From contig JAJIRX010000019.1 in NCBI GenBank assembly GCA_023853785.1, positions 1-64,000 of the forward strand: DNA of 64,000 nucleotides, given 5' to 3'. The stretch is from Psilocybe azurescens (taxonomy: Eukaryota; Basidiomycota; Agaricomycetes; Agaricales; Agrocybaceae). The notes under the pieces were generated by a model, which was not told the DNA's origin, made no database searches, and saw only the letters and a program-made list of their open reading frames with translations. A program made the position numbers and the translations under genes. Shown here in pieces: positions 1 to 11,770 of this stretch. Positions within the stretch are counted from its first letter, which is position 1. Each line of letters begins with the position of its first letter.

Positions 1-325
1 GTAAACTGATGAAAACATCGCCGAACAAGGTGGTGTCGTTCCCTTGATTCAAGACGTTGATGAAGATCATCACTCTGATTCAGTAAAAGCTATTGAACAG
101 AAAATCCCGTCGACGACAGCGACAACGAGATAATACTACATCGATGCTCACGGTCCCAGACCGGGAACATCCAGAATTCGGCAGAAGCTCCAAAGCGAAT
201 AATCGATGAAATAATTACTAGCGACTTTGTCAGCGATACGCCACCCCAAACCCCAAACCGTATGTAATTATTAAATGCTATAGAGTGACTAACATCAACT
301 CACAAGCACACTTTGATTCGTAATA

Positions 326-362
326 GCCAAACCCAAACCCAACCCAACCCAAACCCAAACCG
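326..362 (+). repeat. C-rich telomere-like tract (CCCAAA/CCCAA units), left copy
   Basis: Irregular run of CCCAAA and CCCAA units, preceded at 243-258 by CCCCAAACCCCAAACC. The same two tracts occur at 4712-4728 and 4797-4832 in the right repeat, and similar CCCCAAA strings sit at both element junctions (1128-1138 and 5604-5618). The unit is not the usual fungal CCCTAA telomere unit. The resemblance is noted because Coprina elements are known to associate with telomeric repeats. Confidence 0.55.
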
Positions 363-992
363 AACTTACCCAAACAGGTAATACTAACAGTTACCTTATT
401 AGGGAAGGATACCGCTATTCGCATCGACGGTTGAATTGTCGTAAACGTCTTCGATCGAGTATCTCGGATCTTACCGAAAACGTAAGCACCGCTGGTTTAG
501 TAAGCAACGCCCAACACCTAGGTTAGTGTCGCCGAACACAACGCACCGCCGGATTAGTAGGTCAACCCAGAAACTTGGCCTTGTACAAAGTAGGTCAACC
601 CGGGCCGGACTCGTCTTCGGACTTACCGGCAGCGTTAGTAGTATGAATAGACTGCTATTATTGCAGAAGTCTATGGTCTATTCTCGACCTGGTTGGTAAG
701 CTATTACTCGGATATGACTAACGTTTAGTCAGAAACACTAGATCGGAGCAACTCTAGTCCACCGATTTATAATCAAAGTGACTCGATAACTAATCATCCA
801 CGATATTATTGGAAACGAGCTTGATCAGCTCTATTGTAATTAGTCAGTAAGACCTCTGACGTTCCCGCTTTAGGACGAGAAAGATTACAAAGGTAATACA
901 AAACGATTAGGAATCGATAGTCGATTCGCTAAGAATAGGCGCTTAGCTTAGTAAACACGCGCTATTTTAGGAGCATATAGTAATATTCCTTA

Positions 993-1070
993 CGTACGAT
1001 AGCTACTGATGAGTCTATAAAGACGAAATGGCTACTTTGGATAACCCTCCAAAGCTATTTAGCCTGTACG
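993..1070 (+). ncRNA. Hammerhead-ribozyme-like core, left copy
   Basis: CTGATGA (1006-1012) is followed by a GTC/GAC stem (1013-1015 with 1022-1024, loop TATAAA) and then GAAA (1025-1028), the conserved hammerhead boxes in the right order. Downstream, GGCTA (1030-1034) pairs with TAGCC (1060-1064) and TTTGGA (1036-1041) with TCCAAA (1048-1053), giving a helix in the stem III position. GTA (1066-1068) is a possible NUH cleavage triplet. CGTAC (993-997) can pair with GTACG (1066-1070), but the bases immediately next to the core do not form a clean stem I. Hammerhead motifs are established in PLE terminal repeats. Activity is not shown. Confidence 0.55.
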
Positions 1071-1154
1071 CCCCAACACTTACAGTGTAACTACACAGCA
1101 CTTGCATTAATTTGCTTCCTCCTCCCCAAACCCCCTTGCTGTTCTATCACCACC

Positions 1155-2307
1155 ATGTCCTTCTCGTCCAATTCCATGTCCTTCGCCTCGTGCTCCTATC
1201 CCCCCTCCCTGGATGCACTCACCCAGGCCGTTGTCGCCAACACCGTCAGCGGGAAGACCATCGACGCCACCACCGATCTTCTTTCGGGACGGAACTCGTC
1301 ACGGTCCTTATGAAGAAAATAGCTGAGTGCCGCCTCCGTTGACAACGTAATAGACTGCGTTTATCAAGACTATAGGCTCGCTCTGAGGGAACCGTTGCTG
1401 AACATCGCATCGTGGTGCGATAAGAAGCATTCGGTCAAGACATCGTATGATCGTCTTGTTACCACCCTCACCGCTAACACCGTCCCCACCGCCTTCGCGT
1501 GAAGGGCGCCGGAATTCCAACTCACGAAGGAATTCTCGGAGTCCGCTCTGCCGATGCCCTTGGCGGGCTAAGCAAGCTGATTCGGCGACGTAAGACTTTC
1601 CAGTCTTCGATCAACGATGCGTCCTGCGGCCAAGAAAGCTGAGTTGGCATTTTGGGGGCGAGTAAGTGCGGCACCGATTCAATGTACGAATCCCTTTCAA
1701 AGTTTCCGTAGAAGTGGGAGCGATCGAAGCGAGGATACCGTATGCCCGTCATCGGTAAAAGGTGTGAAAACGGCAAAATCGCATTGATCGGTGGGAAGTA
1801 TCCCCGCAGAAAAAGTCAGAACGCTGAGCGCTAAACGCCTTGTCTGCCTCTTATCTGCAATCAGATCGATACTATTGTTGAGATACGCCACCGCGCTCAA
1901 CAAAAAGATCGAGAAGAAGCGGGATACTGCAGCGCAAGCTGACGCCGAGATGGCCGATGCGACCAAACCAGGTCCATCGATTCAATCCCTTATTGACAAG
2001 GGGCTTGAATGCACGTCTTAAGAAGCTCAACCTTGTACCGGCAGGCAAGAAGGCAAGTACCAGTTACCCTTCACCCGCAATTCTAGATACTAATTACTAT
2101 AGTAATTATCCAGACATTGTCTGGCCAGAATTCGCCCAAGGCCCCCTCAACCCAAAAGTATCCGGCTCCAAGCCGAAGTCTTCGAACCCGTCGTCCAATT
2201 CCAAACCGGCCACCAAAGCCAACACCAAGGTCGGCAACAAGAAGAAGGGCAAAGGGAAAGCACCCGCCAAGGTCGCATCACAAAGGAAAGGGAAAGGCAA
2301 AGCCTAG
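1155..2307 (+). pseudogene. PLE ORF1 remnant with basic C-terminal tail
   Basis: Begins with an ATG at 1155 shortly after the left repeat. The first stretch reads as a Ser-rich start followed by DALTQAVVANTVSG-like sequence, then stops near 1312. Later pieces are in other frames. The final open piece (1957-2307) ends in a Lys/Ala/Gly-rich tail with repeated KGKGKA units, which suggests nucleic-acid binding. It sits between the direct repeat and the RT ORF, the position of ORF1 in some PLEs. No known domain was recognised. Several frame changes mean that it is not translatable as one protein. Confidence 0.5.
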
Positions 2308-2539
2308 TGGACTTACGTCCGGACAATTACTCCGTGACGCCCCCCGCTTACCCAAATACTATACCTGACGAAATACTAACATACTCCTGGGACCACGCAG
2401 TCACCTATGTACATCTACATACGCCTATATCGTTTATATCAGCAGGCCAGTATCGTAATCATGTACATTGTAGCGAAGTGGAGTTGTAGTACCCGTAGAT
2501 ATTGCAAATGACTTGTCTCTCGGTTTAAAATATATGCTG

Positions 2540-4677
2540 TTTTGTCCTCCTCTAAAGAACTTATCATGAGTGCATGGGATGACTTTTAAGCGAAGAATAA
2601 GATGGCGAATCTATTTTTTGTTTAAGGAAGGACTCAATAAGTCGTATGATCCAGATTATGGTGTTGCATCTAAGAAAAAACGCAACCACCATATTACCGC
2701 AATGGATGGAACTTGGCCGTAATGGGACGTCGATACGTAAATAAAGCGATCGCGTGTATCCCTGAAGAGACGCTAATGGAGATGCGTAAGCACGCTGCTT
2801 CTCTCCCCTCGACGCGACAAGTTACTCCGGTTTCTGTTAGATAACAATTATGTTATAACGATGACTGACAAGAACCTTGGCCTAGCGGTGTCCGAACGCG
2901 ACTGGCTCAGGACGTAATGAGTTAAAATTGCTCTCAAGGATATACGCAATTACACAGAGTTGGAATCTGTAGATGCGTTAAGAGTAATGAAAACAAAAGC
3001 AAGACAGATGCTTCAACTTGCCAAAATGGCAGAAGAACATCCCTTGCCTTAACTAACTAAATGTACCGAATTTTTCAAATCAAAAGTACCGGAGGACGGG
3101 TCAACGTTTGACTACCCACAATTTCATGGAATCCCTAAAATCCACAAACAACCTACTGGATTTAGGCCCATAATACCGTGTCACTCAGTTGTATTTAATC
3201 CGGCTGCAAAGTTCGCTTCAAAAGAACTTAAACCGCTTGTAAAAGCGGCTCCTTCTATCATACACGGTACGAAGGATCTCTTCACGAGATTAAGCCAATT
3301 GCGTATAGATTCTTCAAAGAAGTTTTACTGTTACTGGAGATGTAGTAGCGTACTATCCGAATATACCACTTAAATCATGCATCGATATCATTTGTATTAT
3401 GTATGAGGATTGGTTATTAAGTGTTTCGAACCTGACGATGCTACAAGTCATATTAATCCTAATTCGTTAGAGAATAATAAGATTAAATTGAACATCTTTA
3501 AACGTGCCATCGAGATTGGCAATACGCAATTAATCACACAACATGGTAATAAATACTTTGAACAACTTAGTGGGCTCGCGAATGGGGTAGCCGATTCACC
3601 GGACCTCGCCAACCTTTACGGGTACCACTTTGAAAAGCTCAGTATTTTAGACCATCCCGACGTGGTCTTCTACGGAAGATACATCGACGACTGTCTTGGC
3701 ATTGTTTACGCAGAATCAGCGCGACGCCCTCAAGTTACTCGGAGAATTCATCGTTTCGATGGATGTGTGATTGAATGGGCTGTTTCCGACACTGGATGTC
3801 AATTTCTCGACAGCTTCCTCTTTACAAAGTCTGGAAAACTTTGTTGGAAGCCGTATGTCAAGGCCGGAAACAATCGAGAACGAGTTCCATGGATATCGCA
3901 TCACCCAATGGACGTCAAAAGAGGCGTTTACATCGGGAGCTATCCCGGTTAGCCGTGTTATGTAGTTCAAAGGATATCTACATAGAGGCAATTAGAGACC
4001 TTAACGCTCTCTATATCACGCGCTGGCTATCCCGAAAAACTAGTCATGTCCTGGTGTAAGAAAACATACAAGAACGTTGGGAAAAGCGGTTCGTATCGCG
4101 AGCCGCAGAGCACGACGAAAGTGTTCTTGTACTTAAAACCAGATACGACGAAGTATGGAATTGGTTCTCAGCTGCCGAACTTGGTAAAGCTGTTACCGAG
4201 TACTGGTCAGAGTGGTATACCCGCGCTGAGAATGGAGATTACTCAATCTCCGCATCCAGACCCTTTATCAAACCTAGTGACGATGAGGTGCATGGACTCG
4301 ATGATGTTAAGCCGGACCTGTTCGCAGTGATCCCGGTTGACGGAGAAGATATGTACGTACCAGACCTTCGGAAGATAGGACTACTCGGAAGTCGTTGGAT
4401 TGTGTCCCGGAAACGTAACACAAATCTCTTCGACCTTGCAAATGTATGGAAGAAAACAGTTTTTCGTAAACTGGATGAAAACATCGCCGAAGAAGGTGGT
4501 GTCGTTCCTTTGATTCAAGACGTTGATGAAGATCATCACTCTGATTCAGTAAAAGCTATTGAACAGAAAATTGCCGCTGACGACAGCGACAACGAGATAA
4601 TACTACATCGACGATCACGGTCTCCAGACCGGGAACATCCAGAATTCGGCAGAAGCTCCAAAGCGAATAATCGATGA
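2540..4677 (+). pseudogene. PLE reverse transcriptase, inactivated
   Basis: RT blocks appear in order although the frame changes: DKNLGLAVSERDW (about 2860), FHGIPKIHK with GFRPI (about 3122-3180), VTGDVVAYYPNIPL (3330-3371, motif A), GLANGVADSPDLANLYG (about 3573-3623, motif B) and GRYIDDCLGI (about 3675-3705, motif C, catalytic DD). The PKIHK block and YYPNI motif A are typical of Penelope-like RTs. Reading goes from frame 2 (PKIHK) to frame 3 (motif A) and back to frame 2 (motifs B and C), with stops near the start and at about 2916. The last segment (4288-4677) is open and ends in an acidic then Arg/Ser-rich tail. No GIY-YIG domain is seen. Confidence 0.85.
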
Positions 4678-4796
4678 AATAATTACTAGCGACTTTTGTC
4701 GCTGATACGCTACCCCAAACCCCAAACCGTATGTAATTATTAAATGCTATAGAGTGACTAACATCAACTCACAAGCACACTTTGATTCGTAATAGC

Positions 4797-4832
4797 CAAA
4801 CCCAAACCCAACCCAACCCAAACCCAAACCGA
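4797..4832 (+). repeat. C-rich telomere-like tract, right copy
   Basis: Same irregular CCCAAA/CCCAA run as at 326-362, preceded by CCCCAAACCCCAAACC at 4712-4728. Conserved between the two repeats. Confidence 0.55.
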
Positions 4833-5471
4833 ACTTACCCAAACAGGTAATACTAACAGTTACCTTATTAGGGAAGGATACCGCTATTCGCATCGACGGT
4901 TGAATTGTCGAAACGTCTCGATCGAGTATCTCGGATCTTACCGAAAACGAAGCACCGCTGGTTTAGTAAGCAACGCCCAACACCTAGGTTAGTAAGCCAG
5001 CGCCGAACACGACGCACCGCCCGGATTAGTAGGTTCGAACCCAGAAACTTGGCCTTGTACAAAGTAGGTCAACCCGGGCCGGACTCGTCTTTGGACTTGG
5101 CCGGGCAGCGTTAGTAGTATGAATAGACTGCTATTATTGCAGAAGTCTATGGTCTATTCTCGACCTGGTTGGTAAGCTATTACTCGGACATGACTAACGA
5201 TTAGTCAGAAACACTAGATCGGAGCAACTCTAGTCCACCGATTCATAATCAAAGTGACTCGATGACTGATCCATCCACGATGTTATTTGTAATGAGCGTG
5301 ATCAGCTCTATTGTAGTTAGTCAGTAAGACCTCTGACGATTCCATTTTAGGATGGAAAAGATTACAAAGGTAACACTAAAAGGATTAGAAATCGATAGTC
5401 GATTCGCTAAGAATAGGCGCTTAGCTTAGTAAACACGCGCTTATTTTAGGAGCATATAGTAATATTCCTTA

Positions 5472-5549
5472 CGTACGATAGCTACTGATGAGTCTATAAA
5501 GACGAAATGGCTACTTTGGACACCCCTCCAAAGTCATTTAGCCTGTACG
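5472..5549 (+). ncRNA. Hammerhead-ribozyme-like core, right copy
   Basis: CTGATGA at 5485-5491, GTC/GAC stem at 5492-5494 with 5501-5503 (loop TATAAA), GAAA at 5504-5507. The downstream helix is kept: GGCTA 5509-5513 with TAGCC 5539-5543, and TTTGGA 5515-5520 with TCCAAA 5527-5532. Differences from the left copy fall in the hairpin loop and the internal loop, not in the paired or core bases, which is what selection on an RNA structure would leave. CGTAC 5472-5476 with GTACG 5545-5549 could close the structure. Confidence 0.55.
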
Positions 5550-5618
5550 CCCCAACACTTACAGTGTAACTACACAGCACTTGCATTAATTTGCGCCCTC
5601 CTCCCCAAACCCCAAACA

Positions 5619-8600
5619 TATAATTTTCATTGACCATCTCGGTAAGGCGTCAGTTTTCGGCAATCTTTCTCCATTCACCACCTGCACGCCACCCATTATT
5701 CATCCCAAGTGTCGTTGGTCTCGACATTGCGGAGGCCTTCAAAACCTCAGTTTGGAGGAGTAGGTGCGGCATGAACAACGTAAGATGCAGGAGTGTGCAA
5801 ACCGTATTCTAAATATACATCACTCAAGGAGAGTCTGAAGACCACGCCTGGAAATATGATCGAGCCGTCGTGATTTCTCCCGGCCGGAATCTCTACCGCT
5901 CATACCTAACATATCTGTCTTTCTTCTGTAGAGATCTACTGACTTTGGGGCGTCAAATGTGATGGTCGTATTCTAAGATGCAACATTGAACAAATCTCAC
6001 GCAAGCGAGGAATTTCGAGAAAAATGTCGGACATCTAAATGCTGCGTCCTCGTCCAGTGTCGATCTTTCGAGTCAGCCCCTGGCTATACCTGTGGGCAAA
6101 TAGAGACAAAGACGATCTCATCTATACTTCTTTGACTCGGCAAAAACACAAAACAGACAAAGGTGCTCACCGGTGTAAGGGTAATGAACTGACCCATCTG
6201 TACGATTTCTGCCGGATACAGTCGTCAGGAAGAAGTGCACACAATAATTTATGGTTCACGAGCACGTTGGGGTGTTCAGTGAGCTAATACAAGTTTACCA
6301 AGAAGGGCTGCCCTAGATCATACAGGACCATTGAAAATTGATCGAGATATAACCACTAATATCCAACAGGACCTCGAGATCAACGAGTTTCTTGAGAATG
6401 AGTAGGTAGCGCGGCATAAGCCAGCGCCGTGGTTGATGCCTGAAGGATGGAAGAGAGAGAGAGACAATGGCTCAGATCTCTAATGGTGATAGCGGAGCTC
6501 ATGGAGATGTCATATGCTTTTGGACCCTTTCTGATATACGATGGGGTTGCAATGTGAGCAGAGACCCAACGTGGTGGCGATTTGACATGTACCCCTTAGA
6601 TTGACCCGGCGACGACGTTGTGTTGTTGAGTGGAGGTCAATATTAGATATATACGTGCTGATTACTCACTAATGAAACCCACCCTACTCCAAAGCATCAA
6701 TAAGATAGGTCACAGTAGTTTAGGTACGATGAGGCGAGGCAGGGATGGGATGATATTCGACGCGTCAGGTTGATAAAACCTTGGTTCACGTTAGGATATT
6801 TTAACGCCCGTATATGCTGATAGAGATATATAGAGGACGCATGGACAATGCGTTATACCAAGGGCTTTGGCAACGACGACATAGTTGGTCGATGTTAACA
6901 GTTAAAATTTAGCACAACCACAACCACAATCGCCGAACGACCGAGGATCCTTATTCCCTGTTCTTTTCCTTTCCGTTTTCCTCCTCCCGCAAGACACACT
7001 AACCGTCCCCCTCACTTTCCGGGGTAGTACTCGCATCCTTCCACGAAGCCGTTCGCTACCCTCTGTCCTGCGCAAGCTTAGCATGGCCTCAATCTGGCAT
7101 CGTCTAGGCGGAGAACAAGGATTACACGATCGAGTACTCGCGTTTCTTTTGAAGTTTTTAGAATCCGTTTATCATCTCCTAGGGGTAATGCGAGACAAGG
7201 GCGAAAAGCTCACTGCTGGGAGCGTTGAAGTATACGCACTGTATATTGGATATTATTATAGTCGGTGTTATTGTCCTTTCGTTTATTTCGTTTCTATTCT
7301 ATTTCCCCTCGGCTCTGTTGTTTTTCATGCAACCAAAAATCGGGCGCTTGCTTGGTGTCATCCTGTTTTTCTTTGGCTATGAAATATTTTTCTGTCAAGA
7401 TCGTGGTTGACGTCCTAATAGCCTATTTCCGCTTTCTTTTCTCTACCTTCCCTCGTTGCATCGTCTTTTTCTCTCTACGCGCCACTCACCACAATGACCG
7501 CCAGCGTACAGAATTTCGTCATATCCCTCGGACGCTATGAAACATATATCCTTCTTATCTATTATCAACTTTTTCTGCTTGGGGTTAGCATTCCCGTGGA
7601 GCCGTCGATGAGCAGAAGGGAGTGTTCAGCGTAGATCTCACCCTGGATCACGGAGTGGAGTCGGAGCTGAGCGTGGTTGTCTTTGCACTGTTGCTGCTAC
7701 TTGAGAAGAGGCGCCAACCCATGAGGCTCACTCTGTCGGTGGGGGTGACCTGTCACAGCAGGAGGGGACCGAGAAAAACTCTTACTGAAGTGTACGTTGA
7801 CTTGCAGTATTCTCTCGTGCTCTATTGCTCATTGGAACAGCGGCCAGGAAGAGGACGGTTTTCTTCGCCCTCATCTATCACTCGCATTATTAAAAACACC
7901 CAAGAGGTAGAGAAATCAGGCCTACCTCATCCTCCGTGGTCGTCGATAAGCTAAAAGGTTAGGAAGGTGAGGGAAATGAAATAACACGAACAATTCGGAA
8001 TCAATTTGGGAGTAAATGGGTTCTTATCTTAAACGGAAAGCACAAACCTACTTACATACGATAGATGTGCACGAAACACGTCAGAATCCTGAAGCGATTC
8101 GCCGGATGAGACAGTGAGCTGACATGTCAACACTTTTGCGGTCCAACCCCGGTCGCAATCGACAATAGCATCATTGAGATAAATGAGCACAGAATCCGAC
8201 GCCAAAAGCCACGATCAATGGAAAAACAGAGGCCGACGACAAAGTACACGCACACGCTGACAACACCCCAGACCTAGATCCAACCGCACCCAAAAGGAAC
8301 GGGAACGCCAAAATGAAATCAGCAACACGTCCTTCAGAAACATATGAAGTCAAAGGATTCGCTGTTTCTCCGTCCTCGTCGTGCTTATTGCCAGTCGCCG
8401 CCTTGGTGCTCAGTAATTAAGCAAACAAAATCCCTGAACTTGTAATGTAGATGTGTCTCTCCTATCTCCTCATGTCTCTTATTGTGCTTCGTAGTTACAC
8501 GCATATCCATCCTCGTCACCCTGGTCCCAAACATTTATGGTGGTGACTGACGCTTGCATTTATTTCCCTTCATACGAGGCTCGACGAACCTTGAAAATTT

Positions 8601-9980
8601 GCACATAGCCGTCTCTCTATCATGGGCTAGCCCCAGTCACACTCCCACTCTGAGCCACGAATCATCACTGGTCACCTTCCGCTGCCTTCCACAGCTCCTA
8701 TGGAAGATGACTGCGTGCATATCGCTACAAATATAGCTTAAATACAGAGTTATGGTTATGATAGCATGCCTCAGCCCGGTGCTACAGATCCACGATGAGC
8801 TCTCCGCAGATGAAAGATCTCTTCCAAATCTCTCCCCAAAACAACACAATCGTCAATACAGGCCATGAAGTGATATATAGAACCTCAAGTAGGGGTCCTG
8901 TTTTGTGCCAAGTCAGGTTCGAGCTCATCTTGGACGGCGTCAGCGAATGGCGCAAGCCGAATAACAGGCTTACTTTGAAGTTTGACTACATACCATCCTT
9001 CTTCGATTTTCTCTGCCAAGTACATCACTCCCTCCTCTGTAATCTCCTCTACTTGGCCTCAATAAGTTCTGCGCTGGAATTTATGAAGTGAGATGCGTTG
9101 CTCCTAGCTTAGACCCAAACTCAATTTGTCCCATTTCCTGTGCACTCAGTATTGTCGGACTCATTTGATGTTCTTCAGTTGGAACTGTCTTAATACGAAC
9201 TGTCCTTCGGCGTTGGTGGATTCAACGAGAATATGTCCAAGTAAAAGTTATGGTGCTTTCCTCCCTTCCTGTCCCCTCCTTCCTTTTGACAACCACTCTC
9301 CTTGTTTCCCTATCCCTTTATCCCCTATCCCTATCCCTCCAGCGTCCCTCTCACTGTCACCGTTCTTGTTCTCACTTCAATTCATGCTGCAACAACCCAC
9401 GCTGATACTTCTCCTATTTTCATCGCGTTGTCCTCCGGCTCAAGGAATGTAGAACACCGTACCCGCATATCTTAGATGATCTTCATATCTCATATCATTT
9501 AGCCCAAGGCGAGGGGTTCTGATTGGGGTCATATAAAATTGACACTATCTTCCAGAATCCATGGTGGTTTGTGCTATGCATGCACCTACTGCGTCCCTGG
9601 GACCGCATTCATTCTCATCATCAGCATGCGCTGCTGCTGTTGCAGTAGGAGGCATGAGCACCGAGCAATGTGATCGGTCATCGAAGGCCAGTGCCCCATG
9701 TCATATTGATCGTCGTTTGTCTTTGTTCTGTCAGCGAACCTTGCAATTTCTCTCCTTGTTGAATTCTTCTTTGAATTGTATTTCATCTGCGAACCAGTCT
9801 AGACGACGATTATGACGACATCGGCGACGGAGAGCAAATGATCCAGGCGATCGAACTGCTTGCAGTTTACATCACCATCGTTTTTCGTTCTCCTTCCTTC
9901 CTTCGTCTTGTGGAGTTGTTTGGGAGCTTTGAATAATGACAGCTGGCTAGTCTGGCTAGTCTGACTGATTTATTTGTCGA
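5619..9980. other. No gene recognised
   Basis: Only short, unconvincing open frames on both strands. A small hydrophobic frame near 7225-7410 could encode membrane-spanning segments but has no family signature. Nothing here resembles a tRNA, rRNA or complete transposon. Read as non-coding or strongly decayed sequence beside the retroelement. Confidence 0.5.
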
Positions 9981-9984
9981 CAGT

Positions 9985-10070
9985 GCATACACCCTCCCAG
10001 TCAAGCTTCAAGTTTGGCCGCAAGAACCAGTTGTTCTCTCTGCATATCGACACCGGCTCGTCTCGTACGT
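9985..10070 (+). pseudogene. Possible aspartic protease (A1 family) active-site relic
   Basis: In the frame reading FKFGRKNQLFSLHIDTGSS there is a good match to the N-terminal catalytic loop of pepsin-like proteases (D-T-G-S/T preceded by a hydrophobic strand). It follows a plausible intron acceptor (GTCGACAG). No second catalytic loop or other protease sequence was found around it, so at best it is a fragment. A chance match of this length is possible. Confidence 0.3.
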
Positions 10071-11305
10071 CGGGCATCTCCTTCTTTTGTTTAATTCTGG
10101 CATACTGATGATTTTCAAGGAGGCGTAAGTAACTGTATCTGTCACAATATGACATTGAGGATCTTCCGAGTCCGAGTCCGAGTCTGTTGCCTTGTGAAAC
10201 TGCTTTCGTGTCGGTCTTCAGGTTTGTGTTGCTGTTGACAAGCTTCACGGCAAAGGAAATGTCCTCGACCGCCCGGGGGGGAAAGAGAGTTTGGCGAGCA
10301 TCGTTTCCGTAAAGGTATATAGAAGCACAACAACGTAGTACTGGTATCAATAATATGGGTGAGTCTTCAGAGCGTTGCATAGAACATATATGTACAATAA
10401 CTATTCAAATGCACTTGTACTTCATATTGAACATGATCCACCTTGAGACGATTAAGACGAGATAGGTCAGCATATACCTAGGTCAGATACATAGTAAATG
10501 GTGATTGTAATTTGAGATGAGTGCTTAAATTTACAGAATAGCAAGTGATTTAGAGGAAGATGATAGACAAACGTAAATCTTCACATGACAGAAAGCGATC
10601 CGCCAATGAAACGGAGGAAGATTGCAACATGCTGTTGTTGTTAGCTGGTAATAAAAGTCGTGCTGGTCTGAATTTTTATTACAAATCAGATATCAGGGCG
10701 CCTAGCGAGGTCTGCTACGCCACAGGCAGCACTGACTTACAAACTTACTATGAATGGGCGGTGCATCATTTGAGTAGAGATGTCATAGAGAGCTCTGACA
10801 TGCCGTTCACGTGAGATTGTGCAACTCATTTGCGAATGGGTAAGCTTCCAAATTGTTATGTATATATCTTCTAATGTATTCCTTTAGTTCCGACCCACTG
10901 CCACAACTGACCTGTTTTCGCTGGAATCGAGGGACATAAATCCCTAAAGGGATTCATTTGAGCTATACTGAGTCTGTCTTGGTAGCTTATACACTTCATC
11001 TAGCTTATTTAAAAATAAAGTGTAGGCGAGAATGCCAACCCAATTATGAGCACGATGTATACAAGCCAGCTTGAATGTGCGAAATGAAACAGATACAAAA
11101 GCGCAATACGGATTGTGCGGATGAAATATTCCACCTGCAAGTCTTAGTATTGATGTATACTTTACAGGTGCTCATACGAAAGAGTAAATTTTTTGTTTGT
11201 AATCGCTCCAGGACTTAAGGATCAAGCGACAGTACATAACATACAAACTCAAGGAAGCATCAAGAACAGGTCAGCTACAGAAGTCTTATTTAAATGAGCG
11301 AGAGA

Positions 11306-11537
11306 TTAAGAACTGTATCTATAATCTACGAAATTGATTCCCATGGTGCGTGAAGAACGAGGACGTGGTGGCTGAGGTAAGCACGGACCCGAGAAAGTCG
11401 AGCATTGCACGCAGCTCGAGGTAGGAAGGCGCGCACATGTTGTCTGTCTCATACTGCTTGAGGCACTGCTGGCAGAAGCACTGGCGGAGGGCGTCATACG
11501 GCTGGTATTTCTCTCTGCGTCGTGGTGACATTAGCAT
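11306..11537 (-). pseudogene. Coding-like fragment of unknown family, related to 15240-15380
   Basis: The minus strand reads EKYQPYDALRQCF...YLELRAMLDFLGSVL, a pattern that looks like real protein. A diverged relative occurs on the same strand at about 15240-15380 (KYQLYDTLR, then frame breaks). I do not recognise the family. Both copies are short and lack flanking exons, so they are treated as relics of one duplicated gene. Confidence 0.35.
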
Positions 11538-11770
11538 ATATATACGCTTGAGTTGGTAGGAAGAAGGAACACCTAAAGCTGGAGCAGGTCACCTGCGCGC
11601 ATATAAACTCAGCGCCTAGCACAGATGCAAGGTAGTTTCATTCTGGTCAATTCACCCAAGTTCATCCTTCTTGCTCGTCCTCTGTCCTCGCCGGATCTTC
11701 GTCTGACACGTTAGCATATATGTACGCTTGAGTTTGTTGGAAGAAGGCACACCTAAAGCATATAACAGGA
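11530..11770 (+). repeat. Short direct duplication, ~175 bp apart
   Basis: A block starting near 11530 (TTAGCATATATATACGCTTG..., GGAAGAAGGAACACCTAAAGC) recurs near 11710 with a few changes. A shorter version of its start (CATTAGCATACACGTCGAGTT) lies near 15393. This suggests local duplication before decay. Confidence 0.6.

Larger units (their letters stand above)
1..1134 (+). repeat. Left direct repeat (pseudo-LTR-like) of the PLE
   Basis: Matches 4466-5613. It opens with the coding end of the RT ORF (equivalent to the codons ending at 4677), here broken by indels, then carries C-rich CCCAAA-type tracts and the hammerhead-like core at 993-1070. The match ends close to the C-rich string near 1128-1138, after which ORF1 of the next unit begins. 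This is what is expected of one unit's tail abutting the next unit's head. Confidence 0.85.
1..5618 (+). mobile_element. Coprina-like Penelope-like retroelement (PLE), decayed, tandem arrangement
   Basis: Bases 1-~1134 repeat as 4466-~5613, nearly identical by eye with scattered indels. Each copy holds the end of the reverse-transcriptase ORF, a C-rich tract and a hammerhead-like motif. Between them lie a basic ORF1 and an RT ORF. Because the left copy begins inside RT coding sequence, it is the tail of an upstream element joined directly to this one, the head-to-tail layout known for PLEs. The RT has PLE hallmarks (PKIHK...GFRPI block, DVxxYYPNI, YIDD) and I see no GIY-YIG endonuclease, which fits the endonuclease-deficient Coprina/Athena group known from telomeres. 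Stops and frame breaks show the copy is dead. The window begins inside the element, so its left limit is unknown. Confidence 0.85.
4466..5618 (+). repeat. Right direct repeat (pseudo-LTR-like) of the PLE
   Basis: Second copy of the 1-1134 sequence. It overlaps the last ~210 bases of the RT ORF, then carries the C-rich tracts, a region of short AT-rich segments and the hammerhead-like core. It ends in CCCCAAACCCCAAAC (about 5604-5618). Sequence beyond that point has no counterpart at the left copy, so this marks the element's right boundary. Confidence 0.85.

Noticed and set aside
5028..5044. AGGTTCGAACCCA, like a tRNA B box
   Set aside because: No cloverleaf or A box at the right distance; it lies within the retroelement repeat, and the left copy lacks the exact motif.
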